Source: Inhella proteolytica (GTDB taxonomy: Bacteria > Pseudomonadota > Gammaproteobacteria > Burkholderiales > Burkholderiaceae_C). Taken from it: a DNA stretch of 64,000 nucleotides. The position numbers and the translations under genes are program-made. The stretch lies in contig NZ_JAEDAK010000011.1 of NCBI RefSeq assembly GCF_016093275.1, positions 1-64,000 on the forward strand, in the 5' to 3' direction. How positions within the stretch are numbered: position 1 is the stretch's first letter; every line of letters starts with the position of its first letter. A model generated the notes under the pieces. That model did no database searches and was not told the origin of the DNA. It worked only from the letters and a program-made list of their open reading frames with translations. Of this stretch, positions 53,660 to 61,980 are shown piece after piece.

Positions 53660-54174
53660 GCCCGATCGAGACCCCGCGCCTGCGGCTGCAACCAATGGGC
53701 CTTCAGCACGCCCCCTTCATGCTGCGTCTGCTCAACGAACCGAGCTGGCTGCAGTTCGTGGGCGACCGCGGCGTGCGCAGCCTGACCGACGCCGAGCGCT
53801 ACATCCGTGAGGGGCCGATGGCGAGCGTGGAGCGCCACGGCTTCGGCTTCGGCGTGGCCGAGTGCCGCCGCAGCGGCCAGGCTCTGGGGATGTGCGGCCT
53901 GACCCAGCGCGACTACCTGGACGCCCCCGACATCGGCTTTGCCTTCCTGCCCGAGCACTGCGGCCAGGGCCTGGCCCACGAGGCCGCCGCGGCCACGCTG
54001 CAGCATGGCCTGCAGGTGCTCAAGCTGCCACGCATCCTGGCCACCACGCGCGATGAAAACCTGGCCTCGCAGAAGCTGCTGACCAAGCTGGGCCTGCGCT
54101 TCGAGCGCCACTTCCCGCACCCGGACGGCAGCCGGCAGCTGCGCCTGTACGCCATCGCGGGCCCGGCGGATTGA
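53656..54174 (+). CDS. GNAT-family N-acetyltransferase (RimJ/RimL-like)
   Basis: The product has 172 aa. IETPRLRLQPMGLQHAPFML is the RimJ/RimL-type start, and PDIGFAFLPEHCGQGLAHEA contains the acetyl-CoA loop. RDENLASQKLLTKLGLRFER is the C-terminal helix motif. It resembles the 33751 gene in type but not closely in sequence. The acceptor is unknown. It is translationally coupled to the DUF1697 gene. Confidence 0.9.
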   Translation: MSPIETPRLRLQPMGLQHAPFMLRLLNEPSWLQFVGDRGVRSLTDAERYIREGPMASVERHGFGFGVAECRRSGQALGMCGLTQRDYLDAPDIGFAFLPEHCGQGLAHEAAAATLQHGLQVLKLPRILATTRDENLASQKLLTKLGLRFERHFPHPDGSRQLRLYAIAGPAD

Positions 54175-54253
54175 GCCGGGCGGAGGCGTGCGCCTCACGT
54201 TTCTTTGCAATCGGGGGGCGCCAGCGCACCAGCGCTGCGCGATGCTGGGCGCC

Positions 54254-55261
54254 ATGCCGAACCGCCGCACCGCCCTGGCCCTGACCCTGTCGCCCCTGCT
54301 GGCCGCCGCCCAGCCGCCGCGCGAGCGCATGCCGCCGCTGCGCCGCGTCTTCCCCGATGAAGACACGCTGGAGCTGCGCTGGACCGACCCGGCGCGCGGC
54401 CGCGAGATCCCCTTGCGCCTGCGCCTGCCGCCTGGCAGCGGGCCGGTGCCGCTGGTGCTGTTCTCGCACGGCCTGGGCGGTGGACTGGCGGCGGGCAGCC
54501 TGTGGGCGCAAGCCTGGGCGGCCGCGGGCATCGCCACCCTGCATCTGCAGCATGGCGGCAGCGACACCGGCGTGCTGCGCCAGGGCCTGAAGGCGCTCAA
54601 GCAGGCCGCAAGCCCCGAGCAGTTGCGCGCGCGCGTGCAGGATGTGAAGGCCGTGCTCGACTTGCTGCCCGAGCAGCAGCGCCATGACGAGCGCCTGCAG
54701 CGCCTGCGCCTGGACGCCCTCGGCATGGCCGGCCATTCCTTCGGCGCCCACACCACCCTGGCCCTGGCCGGCCAGCGCTTTCGCGGCCGCGCCATGGGGG
54801 CGGACGAACGCCTGCGCGCCTTCGCCGCCTTCAGCCCTTCACCCGGCACGGCCGGGGTGGCGCCGGCGGAATCCTTCGGCGGCATCCGCAAACCCATGCT
54901 CTGCCTGACCGGCAGCCTGGACGGCGACCCGCTCGGCGACGGCAACAACGACGCCCGCGAAACCCGCGGCGACTGGCGCCGTGCCGTCTACGCCGCGCTG
55001 CCGGCTGGCGACAAGGCCGAGCTCTGGCTCGATGGCGCCGACCACATGGTGTTCGGCGGCATGGACCTGCAGCGCCTGCCGACCCGCCTGCGCGAACGCC
55101 CGGCCCAGGCCGAGGCGCAGACGGCGCGGCACCAGGCCCTGATCGCCGCGGTGACGACGGATTGGTGGCGCGCGCAGCTGCTGGGCGACGCGGCGGCGCG
55201 CGAGCGCCTGGCCCGGCCACCGGCCAGCCTGGGCGCCCAGGACGAATGGCGGCGCGGCTGA
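54254..55261 (+). CDS. Secreted alpha/beta hydrolase (dienelactone hydrolase/PAF-acetylhydrolase-like)
   Basis: The protein has 335 aa. An N-terminal signal (RRTALALTLSPLLAAAQ, possibly Tat-type with a twin Arg) precedes a hydrolase domain. VPLVLFSHGLGGGLAAGSLW is the oxyanion region, LGMAGHSFGAHTTLALAG holds the nucleophile Ser, and CLTGSLDGDPLGDGNNDA and LDGADHMVFGG carry the Asp and His. The substrate is unknown. An ATG four codons upstream (54242) is an alternative start. Confidence 0.85.
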   Translation: MPNRRTALALTLSPLLAAAQPPRERMPPLRRVFPDEDTLELRWTDPARGREIPLRLRLPPGSGPVPLVLFSHGLGGGLAAGSLWAQAWAAAGIATLHLQHGGSDTGVLRQGLKALKQAASPEQLRARVQDVKAVLDLLPEQQRHDERLQRLRLDALGMAGHSFGAHTTLALAGQRFRGRAMGADERLRAFAAFSPSPGTAGVAPAESFGGIRKPMLCLTGSLDGDPLGDGNNDARETRGDWRRAVYAALPAGDKAELWLDGADHMVFGGMDLQRLPTRLRERPAQAEAQTARHQALIAAVTTDWWRAQLLGDAAARERLARPPASLGAQDEWRRG

Positions 55262-55288
55262 GCGCCTACACTGCGCGCCTTTCCGTCA

Positions 55289-55441
55289 TTGGGGAGTAGC
55301 CGCCCTGTCAGGTCCAACCGGCAGGGGCACGCGTCAACACACTGGGTTCGATGAGCCCTGGCGCGTGCGGCAGGGGTTTGACACCCGTCTGGCAAGACCT
55401 TTGACCGGATGCCTCCGCCGTGGGCCGGGAGGCGTCTGGTC
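55289..55441 (+). ncRNA. yybP-ykoY manganese riboswitch
   Basis: The 5' leader of the UPF0016 gene carries the conserved signature of the yybP-ykoY class: GGGGAGTAGCC at 55291, GCGTCAACACACTG at 55331, and GACCTTTGACCGG at 55396-55408. A long imperfect hairpin (55403-55416 paired with 55428-55441) follows and overlaps the last conserved box, a likely expression platform. Mn2+ binding turns on downstream exporter genes. No T-run follows the hairpin, so control of translation is more likely than termination. Confidence 0.95.
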
Positions 55442-55474
55442 ACAAGGCATCCGCCGGCCCCTTGGAGTTCTCGA

Positions 55475-56041
55475 ATGGAAGCCTTTCTCGTCAGCACCGG
55501 CCTGGTGGCCCTGGGTGAAATGGGCGACAAGACCCAGCTGCTGGCCATGCTGCTGGCGGCGCGCTTCAAGCGCCCGGCGCTGATCGTGCTGGGCATCCTG
55601 GTGGCCACGCTGGCCAACCATGCACTGGCCGGCGCTCTTGGAGCGATGGTGGCCCAGGCCCTGGGGCCGCAGTTGCTGCGCTGGATCATCGGCTTGGGCT
55701 TCCTGGCCATGGCCGTGTGGATGCTCGTGCCCGACAAGGCCGACGATGAAGGCGTGGAGGGCAGCGCGCGCCGCATGGGCGTGTTCGCCACCACCGTCAT
55801 CGCCTTCTTCCTGGCCGAGATGGGCGACAAGACGCAGATCGCCACCGTGGCCTTGGCCGCGCGCTTCGAAGGCGCGCTGGTGGCCGTGGTGGCCGGCACC
55901 ACGCTGGGCATGCTGATCGCCAACGTGCCGGCGGTCTACCTGGGCCACCGCTTTGCCAGCCGCATCCCGATGCGCTGGGTGCATGGCGTGTCGGCCCTGA
56001 TCTTTGCGCTGCTGGGCCTGGCCACGCTGCTCTGGGCATGA
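55475..56041 (+). CDS. UPF0016/TMEM165-family manganese exporter
   Basis: The product has 188 aa with about six membrane helices arranged as two repeats. Each repeat carries the family signature: EMGDKTQLLA at 15-24 and EMGDKTQIAT at 115-124. The acidic residues and Thr form the cation site. The yybP-ykoY Mn2+ riboswitch directly upstream agrees with a role in Mn2+ efflux; relatives move Mn2+ or Ca2+. GGAG at 55464-55467 precedes the ATG. Confidence 0.95.
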   Translation: MEAFLVSTGLVALGEMGDKTQLLAMLLAARFKRPALIVLGILVATLANHALAGALGAMVAQALGPQLLRWIIGLGFLAMAVWMLVPDKADDEGVEGSARRMGVFATTVIAFFLAEMGDKTQIATVALAARFEGALVAVVAGTTLGMLIANVPAVYLGHRFASRIPMRWVHGVSALIFALLGLATLLWA

Positions 56042-56042
56042 A

Positions 56043-56067
56043 AAAGGCCGCCCCAGGGGCGGCCTTT
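56043..56067. terminator. Bidirectional intrinsic terminator
   Basis: AAAGGCCGCCCC (56043-56054) and GGGGCGGCCTTT (56056-56067) are perfect 12-bp arms. They start two bases after the UPF0016 stop and lie 30 bases before the end of the convergent subtilase gene. The A and T ends of the arms act as short U-tracts on both strands. Confidence 0.8.
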
Positions 56068-56096
56068 CCGGTCGAGCGCGCTGTCTTGATGCGCGC

Positions 56097-58268
56097 TTAC
56101 TTGATGCGCACGTAGAGCATGGCCTGGGCCAGCACCTGGGCGCCGGCCTTGACCTGCAGCACCGCCTGCTTGTTGCCCATGGCCGCGCCCTGCGCCGCGC
56201 TCATGCCGATCTGCACCGTGGTGCTGGCCCCCGCCGCCAGGGTGATGGGCGCGTTGCTGACGCTGAAGCCCACGCCGCTGCCCTGCGCCTCGACGATGGC
56301 CAGGCTCAGGGTTTGCGCCGCACCGCTGGTGTTGGTGAGCGTCACCGTGCGGCTCATGGCCTGGCCGCTGCCGCTGGGCACGGGGCCGAAGCTCAGGCTG
56401 ACCGGATCCAGGCTGACCGCCGCGCCCAGGGCTGCGGGCAGGTTGACCCGCCCGGTCCCGACCAGGTTCGCGTTGCTCAGGATCTGCGTGCCCGTCAGGT
56501 CCTTGATGACCTTGCGGTCGGCGGTGTTCACCAGCGCGGAACGCACCTGCACCGCGCTCCAGTCCGGCTTGGCTTGGCGCAGCAGCGCGGCGCTGCCGGC
56601 CAGATGCGGGGTGGCCATGGAGGTGCCGTTGAAGAAGGCGAAGCAGGGCGCACCGCCGCAGTAGGCGCGCGGGATGGAGGAGACGATGTTGACGCCCGGG
56701 GCCATCACGTCGGGCTTGATGCGGAAGTCCACATCGGTCGGGCCCTCGCTGGTGAAGTCGGCCACGAGGTCGTTCTTCGCCGCATTCGCCTGGTAGGTGC
56801 CGAACTGCGGCAAGGTGGTGCTCACGCCGTCGGCGGCCTTGAAGGCGGCGACGTCGAGCTGGTCCACCATGTAGGCGGGGATGCTGGGCTGGGGCAGGCC
56901 GTCGCCGTTCTGGCCCATCACCATCAGGCCCGGCACGCGGTTCACCACCACCGCGCCCACGCCGCCGGCGGCCTGCACATTGCGCACCTTGACGCTGAAG
57001 TCGCAGGTGCCACGGGTGATCAAGGCGATGCGGCCGTTGAGCGAGCCGGCGGCGAAGGGGCTGCAAGCCTCGGAGAGCCCGTTGTATGGGCTGCTGGCGT
57101 CGTTCAGCACCGCCAGCGGGGCGGTGGCGGGGCCGGCGCCGAAGTCGCCCTTGGTGCTGGCGTAGGGGGTGGCGTTCAGCTGCACCAGGTGCACGATCTC
57201 GTGGCCCACGCTGCTGGCGCCGGCGGTGAGCGCACGCTCGGCCGAGCCGGGCGAACCGACGGTGCGCTCGCCCGGGCCGTCATTGCCGGCCGCCACGGCG
57301 ACGATCATGTTGGCCTGGTCCAGGTTGTCCACCGCCACGGTCAGCAGGTCCTGCACACCCTGTGCGCCGCCGCCCAGGCTCATGTTGGCCACATCGAAGC
57401 CGTCCTGGTAGGCGGCCTCCAGGGCGTTGAGGATGTCCTCACTGCGCGCATTGCCCACATCGGCGGGGAAGACGTTGTAGTTGCCCAGCAGCGCGCGCGG
57501 CGCTACGCCGCTCATCGCATAGGGCAGGGCCACGCCGTCCACCGTGGTGGGGGTCTGGTAATTGCAGGCCACGGTGCCGGCCACATGGGTGCCGTGCGAA
57601 TCGATGGCCTCGGCCGTGTAGCCGCGCGAGCCGGCCTTCATGTTGAAGACCTTGGCGGCGATGACCTTGTTGTTGGTGAAGCGGCGGTCGCCCAGCTGGG
57701 CCTGCGCGGCATAGCCGGCGTCGCTGAAGCAGGGGTGGCCGACGTCAATGCCCGAGTCGACGATCGCCACCTTGACGCCCGCACCGGCCTGGTTGCTGCC
57801 GCCCAGGCTGGCCCAGGCCTGTTCGGCCCGGATGACGGCGAGGTCCGGGTCGGTACCCACCGGGTAATAGATGCCCTGGTACTGCGCCGTCTTCACCAGC
57901 GGGGAAGCCTGCAGCTGGGCCAGGCTGGCGCCGTTGAGCTTCACGGCCACGGCGTTCAGCGCCAGATCGAACTCGCCGCTCACGGCGGCCTGCGGCAGGT
58001 TCTGGCGCAGCCAGGCCTTGAAGTCATTGCGCAAGGCCGAGAGCTGGGCGCGGTAGGCCTTGGTGCTGGTGTTGCCGAAGTCGATCTTCTTGCCCTTGGC
58101 GGGCTTGGTTTTCACGTACGTGGCCAACGGCTCGCCGTGCAGTTGCACCAGGGCGATGCTGCTGTCCTGGGTCGGGCCCTTGCCACGTTCGGTGTTGGGT
58201 GCGGCCTGGGCGGCGGTGCTCAGGGCGACGGCGAGGGACAGGGCGCTGAGGGCAAAAAGACGCGGCAT
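56097..58268 (-). CDS. Secreted S8 subtilisin-like serine protease with PA domain
   Basis: The protein has 723 aa. A signal peptide (cleavage AQA-A, residue 22) and an inhibitor I9-type propeptide (about 35-140) precede the catalytic domain. The triad is Asp171 (VAIVDSGID), His225 (DSHGTHVAGT) and Ser550 (FNGTSMATPH), with Asn329 (AAGNDG) as oxyanion residue. A PA domain is inserted at about 380-490. The C-terminal 100 residues form a Fn3-like beta domain (LSFGPVPSGSGQAMSRTVTL). AGGAGG upstream supports the start. It is likely extracellular. Confidence 0.93.
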   Translation of the reverse strand: MPRLFALSALSLAVALSTAAQAAPNTERGKGPTQDSSIALVQLHGEPLATYVKTKPAKGKKIDFGNTSTKAYRAQLSALRNDFKAWLRQNLPQAAVSGEFDLALNAVAVKLNGASLAQLQASPLVKTAQYQGIYYPVGTDPDLAVIRAEQAWASLGGSNQAGAGVKVAIVDSGIDVGHPCFSDAGYAAQAQLGDRRFTNNKVIAAKVFNMKAGSRGYTAEAIDSHGTHVAGTVACNYQTPTTVDGVALPYAMSGVAPRALLGNYNVFPADVGNARSEDILNALEAAYQDGFDVANMSLGGGAQGVQDLLTVAVDNLDQANMIVAVAAGNDGPGERTVGSPGSAERALTAGASSVGHEIVHLVQLNATPYASTKGDFGAGPATAPLAVLNDASSPYNGLSEACSPFAAGSLNGRIALITRGTCDFSVKVRNVQAAGGVGAVVVNRVPGLMVMGQNGDGLPQPSIPAYMVDQLDVAAFKAADGVSTTLPQFGTYQANAAKNDLVADFTSEGPTDVDFRIKPDVMAPGVNIVSSIPRAYCGGAPCFAFFNGTSMATPHLAGSAALLRQAKPDWSAVQVRSALVNTADRKVIKDLTGTQILSNANLVGTGRVNLPAALGAAVSLDPVSLSFGPVPSGSGQAMSRTVTLTNTSGAAQTLSLAIVEAQGSGVGFSVSNAPITLAAGASTTVQIGMSAAQGAAMGNKQAVLQVKAGAQVLAQAMLYVRIK

Positions 58269-58410
58269 CGAAGCCTCCTGATGGGCGAAGGCCGTGAGAT
58301 TAGTCACGACTTGTTTCCGCGAACCCCCTGTTCGCGCGGGGCGGAGGCCGTGTTTGCGGGCAAGTCCCGAGCGGGTTGCGGAGCAGGGCTGTCGGGTGCT
58401 GGCGGCGCGG

Positions 58411-58416
58411 TTGACA
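58411..58416 (+). promoter_or_regulatory. Candidate -35 box for the DUF1800/DUF1501 operon
   Basis: A perfect TTGACA lies 56 bases upstream of the DUF1800 gene start, in an AT-richer patch (TTGACATTTCTTT). The matching -10 (GGCATT at 58434-58439) is weak. The 203-base divergent gap to the subtilase gene holds nothing else that I can name, apart from a short hairpin near CGCGAACCCCC...GTTCGCGCG (58318-58339). Confidence 0.4.
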
Positions 58417-58471
58417 TTTCTTTGCGCGCCAGCGGCATTGACGGCGGGAACAAGGGCGCGATGCTTGCGCC

Positions 58472-59887
58472 ATGAAGCTGCGTCGCCGCCCCCTGCTTGC
58501 CGGCCTGGCCGCCGCCCTGGCCCTGCACCCCGCCCGTGCCTCCACCGCGCCCCTTGAAACCCTGCACGCCTGCAACCGCCTGGGCTACGGCCCGCGCCCG
58601 GGCGATCTGGCACAAGGGGGCCGCTGGCTCGAACGGCTGGAGCAGCAACTGCAGCCGCAGCCCCTGCCCGCCGCGCTGCAGCAGCGCCTGGATGCCCGCC
58701 CCGCCGTGAACCTGGCCGAGCGCGCCGAAGCCTTCCGCCAGCTGCAGCGCCAGCAGCGTGCCGAGGACGAGAACCCGCGCCGCGAGCTGATCCGCCAGGC
58801 CCTGCACGAGGCCGCCGAGGCGCGCCTGCTGCGCGCGCTGGCCAGCCCCAACCAGCTCGAAGAGCGCCTGGTGGACTTCTGGTTCAACCACTTCAACGTC
58901 TTCTTCGACAAGGGCCTGTGCCGCATGCTGGTGGCGGACTACGAGGCGCGCGCCATCCGCCCCCATGTGTTCGGGCGCTTTCGCGACCTGCTCGGTGCCG
59001 TGGCCACCCACCCGGCCATGCTGTTCTACCTGGACAACGCGCAGTCCACCCGCGCCGGCTTCCAGGGGTCGGGCGGTGGAGGGGGGGGCAGCCGCGGCCT
59101 GAACGAGAACTACGCGCGCGAGCTGATGGAGCTGCACACCCTGGGCGTGGGTGCGGGCTATGGCCAGCAGGACGTGACCGAGCTGGCGCGCGTGCTCACC
59201 GGCTGGACTTTCCGCCCGCGCGACCTGCAATTCGTCTTCGACCCGCGCCGCCACGACGAGAACCCCAAGACCTGGCTGGGCCAGACGGTGCCCGGGCGTG
59301 GCCGCGCGCAGGGCGACTGGGTGCTGGACCAACTGGCCCGCCACCCCGCCACCGCGCAGCGCATCGCCTTCAAGCTCGGCCAGCACTTCCTGGCCGACGA
59401 ACCGCCCGCCGCAGCCGTGGCGGCCGCGCGTGCCGCCTTCCTGGCCAGCGACGGCGACCTGCGCGCCACCGTGGCGGCCTTGCTGCGCCACCCGGAGGCA
59501 CGCGACCCAGCCCGCTACGGCGCGCAGTTCAAGACGCCGCAGCGCTTCGTGATCTCGATGCTGCGCGCCTGCGCCCTCACGCCCGAGGACTGGACGCCCA
59601 CGCTGCAGGCCCTGCGCGCCCTGGGCCAGCCGCTGTTCGGCTGCGTCACCCCCGATGGCTACAAGACCGTGCGCAGCGCCTGGCTGGACCCCGAGGCGCT
59701 GGCGCGCCGCGCCGAGCTGGCGGCGCGCGTGGCGCAACGTGCGCGCCTGGGTGCGGAGGCGGCGGAACAGCTGCTGGAGACGCTGGGCCCGGCAATCGGC
59801 AGCGCCGCACGCGCGGCCATCGCCCAAGAACCGCCGCAGCTGCGCGCCGCGCTGATCCTCGGCTCGCCCGATTTCCAAAACTGCTGA
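58472..59887 (+). CDS. DUF1800 family protein (secreted)
   Basis: The product has 471 aa with a Tat-like or Sec signal (KLRRRPLLAGLAAALALHPA). Family motifs are LHACNRLGYGPRPGDLAQ near the N-terminus, LVDFWFNHFNVFFDKG, ENYARELMELHTLGVGAGYG, VTELARVLTGWTF and FKTPQRFVISMLRA. A Gly run (GSGGGGGGSRG) interrupts the centre. DUF1800 proteins nearly always pair with DUF1501 proteins, as here; the pair has no settled function. Confidence 0.92.
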   Translation: MKLRRRPLLAGLAAALALHPARASTAPLETLHACNRLGYGPRPGDLAQGGRWLERLEQQLQPQPLPAALQQRLDARPAVNLAERAEAFRQLQRQQRAEDENPRRELIRQALHEAAEARLLRALASPNQLEERLVDFWFNHFNVFFDKGLCRMLVADYEARAIRPHVFGRFRDLLGAVATHPAMLFYLDNAQSTRAGFQGSGGGGGGSRGLNENYARELMELHTLGVGAGYGQQDVTELARVLTGWTFRPRDLQFVFDPRRHDENPKTWLGQTVPGRGRAQGDWVLDQLARHPATAQRIAFKLGQHFLADEPPAAAVAAARAAFLASDGDLRATVAALLRHPEARDPARYGAQFKTPQRFVISMLRACALTPEDWTPTLQALRALGQPLFGCVTPDGYKTVRSAWLDPEALARRAELAARVAQRARLGAEAAEQLLETLGPAIGSAARAAIAQEPPQLRAALILGSPDFQNC

Positions 59888-59902
59888 AGGGAAGGTCCGA
59901 GC

Positions 59903-61123
59903 ATGAGCCTGCACCGCCGCCATCTGCTGCTCGCCAGCCTGCCCGCCGCCTTGCTGAGCCCGCGCGCGCGCGCCGCCGGTGCGCCCCCCAAGCGCTGGAT
60001 CGTCGTGCTGCTGCGCGGCGCCATCGACGGCCTCTCCGTCTGCGCGCCGTACGCCGAGCCCGACTACGCGCGCGAGCGCCCCGGCATCGCCCTGCCGCCG
60101 CCCGGGCAGGAGGGCGGGCTGCTCGACCTGGATGGCCGCTTCGGCCTGCATCCGGCGCTGGCACCCCTGCAGCCGCTCTGGGCCGCCGGCCAGTTCGGCT
60201 TCGTGCAAGCCTGCGGCGCGCCCACCAGCAGCCGCAGCCACTTCGAGGCGCAGGACGAGCTGGAAGCCGGCACCCCGGGCGTGAAGACCACGCCGGACGG
60301 CTGGCTGGCGCGCCTGCTGCAGGGCGACGAGGCCGGTGTGCAGGCCGTCTACACCGCCCCCACGCGGCCCAAGCTGCTCAGCGGCCCGGCCAGTGCGCGC
60401 GTGGCCGCGCTGCCCGGCGCCACCCGCGCGCCGGAACGCCCGGCTCTGGGCGCGGCACTGGACCGCCTGTACGCACAAGACCCGCAGTACGCCGCCACCT
60501 GGCAGGCTGCACAAAGCGGGCGCAGCCAGATGGCCGGCGCGCTGGAAGCCGGCCAGGGCATGAACGGCAGCATGGCCGGCGGCGACCCGACGGCCGACCG
60601 CGGCGCCCCCGGCGCCAACACCCTGCCCGCCACCGCCCGCCGCCTGGCCCAGGTGCTGCGCGCCGACCCGACGCTGCGCTTCGCCTGCGTGGAGCTGGGC
60701 GGCTGGGACACCCACGCCCGCCAGGGCGCCGCGCAGGGCCAGCTGGCCGGCCGTCTGGCCCCGCTGGGTCAGGGCCTGGCCACGCTGGCGCAGTCCTTGG
60801 GCCCGCTGTGGGCCGATACCGTGGTCACCGTCATCAGCGAGTTCGGCCGCACCGTGGCCGAGAACGGCACCGGCGGCACCGACCACGGCCATGGCAACGC
60901 GCTCTGGCTGCTGGGCGGCGCCGTGCGGGGCGGCCAGGTGCTGGGCGCCTGGCCGGGGCTGGACAGCGCCGCGCGCTTCCAGGGCCGCGACCTGGCCGTC
61001 ACCACCGACTACCGCGCCGTGCTGGCCGGCGTGGCCGCGCAGCACCTGGGCCTGCGCGACGCCACGCTGGCCCGGCTCTTCCCCAGCTACGCCGGCGCCC
61101 CCATGCCCGTGCTGCGCGCCTGA
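59903..61123 (+). CDS. DUF1501 family protein (secreted)
   Basis: The protein has 406 aa with an N-terminal twin-Arg-containing signal (HRRHLLLASLPAALLSPRAR). RWIVVLLRGAIDGLSVCAPY, ELGGWDTHARQGAAQGQLAG and VISEFGRTVAENGTGGTDHG are hallmarks of DUF1501, an alkaline-phosphatase-like fold with a conserved His/Asp set. It follows the DUF1800 gene by 15 bases with a GAAGG ribosome site and forms the usual pair. Confidence 0.93.
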   Translation: MSLHRRHLLLASLPAALLSPRARAAGAPPKRWIVVLLRGAIDGLSVCAPYAEPDYARERPGIALPPPGQEGGLLDLDGRFGLHPALAPLQPLWAAGQFGFVQACGAPTSSRSHFEAQDELEAGTPGVKTTPDGWLARLLQGDEAGVQAVYTAPTRPKLLSGPASARVAALPGATRAPERPALGAALDRLYAQDPQYAATWQAAQSGRSQMAGALEAGQGMNGSMAGGDPTADRGAPGANTLPATARRLAQVLRADPTLRFACVELGGWDTHARQGAAQGQLAGRLAPLGQGLATLAQSLGPLWADTVVTVISEFGRTVAENGTGGTDHGHGNALWLLGGAVRGGQVLGAWPGLDSAARFQGRDLAVTTDYRAVLAGVAAQHLGLRDATLARLFPSYAGAPMPVLRA

Positions 61124-61196
61124 AGGGCGAACCCGGCTTGACGCCCGCCCGCGCGGGCGTTTCACTGCGGCGCATCGCCTGCCAGGAAGGGTCCGC

Positions 61197-61946
61197 ATGC
61201 CGATCAACCGCCGCCACTACTGCCTAGGGATGGCCGCCAGCCTGGGCGGCACGGCGCAGGGGCAGACCACGGTGCAGATCGCCTTCGATTCGCAAAACCC
61301 GCCCTTCATGTACCAGGCCAAGGGCGAAGGCGCCGCGCGCGGCGTCTACCCGATGCTGCTGCGCGCCATCTTCAAGCAGCTGGGCGAACCCCTGCAGCTG
61401 CTGCCCATGCCCTGGGCGCGCGCCCTGGGCGGGCTGGACCGCGCCGAACATGGCGTGGGCGGCCTGTACGCCAACCGCGAGCGCCTGGCCAAGTTCGACT
61501 ACGGCCAGCCCATCCTCACCGAGACCGTGCGCATCTACGCCCAGCGCGGCCGGCTCAAACAGTTCAACGGCCTGGACGACCTGCGGGGCCTGCGTGTGGG
61601 CGTGCTGCGCGGCTGGAGCTATGGCGACGAGTTCGACACCGCCCGCAAGACCGGGCTGATGAAGGTGGAGGACGTGACCGACGACCGCGCCAATTTCGGC
61701 AAGCTGGAGCGCGACTTCCTGGACGTGGTGCTCAGCGTGGAGCAGACCGGCGAGCAGGTCATGGCCAGCGGCGAATTCCCCTCGGTGCGCGTGCTGCCCA
61801 ACCCGCTGACCGAGAACCCCGCCTATGTGGCCTTTCACAAATCGCGCCAGCAGCAGGGGCTGCTCGCGCGCATCGACGAGGTGGTGGCGCAGCTGCGCCG
61901 CAGCGGCGAGCACGCGCGCCTGGTGGCGCAGGGCCTGAAGGACTGA
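61197..61946 (+). CDS. Solitary periplasmic SBP_bac_3-type protein
   Basis: The product has 249 aa. A short N-terminal signal (MPINRRHYCLGMAASLGGTA) is followed by TTVQIAFDSQNPPFMYQAKG, GVYPMLLRAIFKQLGEPLQL, PMPWARALGGLDRAEHGVGG and FDYGQPILTETVRIYAQRG, motifs of family 3 binding proteins. No ABC transporter genes are adjacent. It lies 34 bases before mnmH and may share a transcript, but a functional link to selenium is not evident. The ligand is unknown. Confidence 0.82.
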   Translation: MPINRRHYCLGMAASLGGTAQGQTTVQIAFDSQNPPFMYQAKGEGAARGVYPMLLRAIFKQLGEPLQLLPMPWARALGGLDRAEHGVGGLYANRERLAKFDYGQPILTETVRIYAQRGRLKQFNGLDDLRGLRVGVLRGWSYGDEFDTARKTGLMKVEDVTDDRANFGKLERDFLDVVLSVEQTGEQVMASGEFPSVRVLPNPLTENPAYVAFHKSRQQQGLLARIDEVVAQLRRSGEHARLVAQGLKD

Positions 61947-61980
61947 CGGGCTTTAGGCCCCAGGCGCGACACTTGCGCCC

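Noticed and set aside
58304-61207. 967-codon open frame on the minus strand opposite DUF1800/DUF1501
   Set aside because: Its composition (Ala, Gly, Gln and Arg runs) is typical of antisense shadows in GC-rich genes, and the plus-strand genes have clear family motifs.
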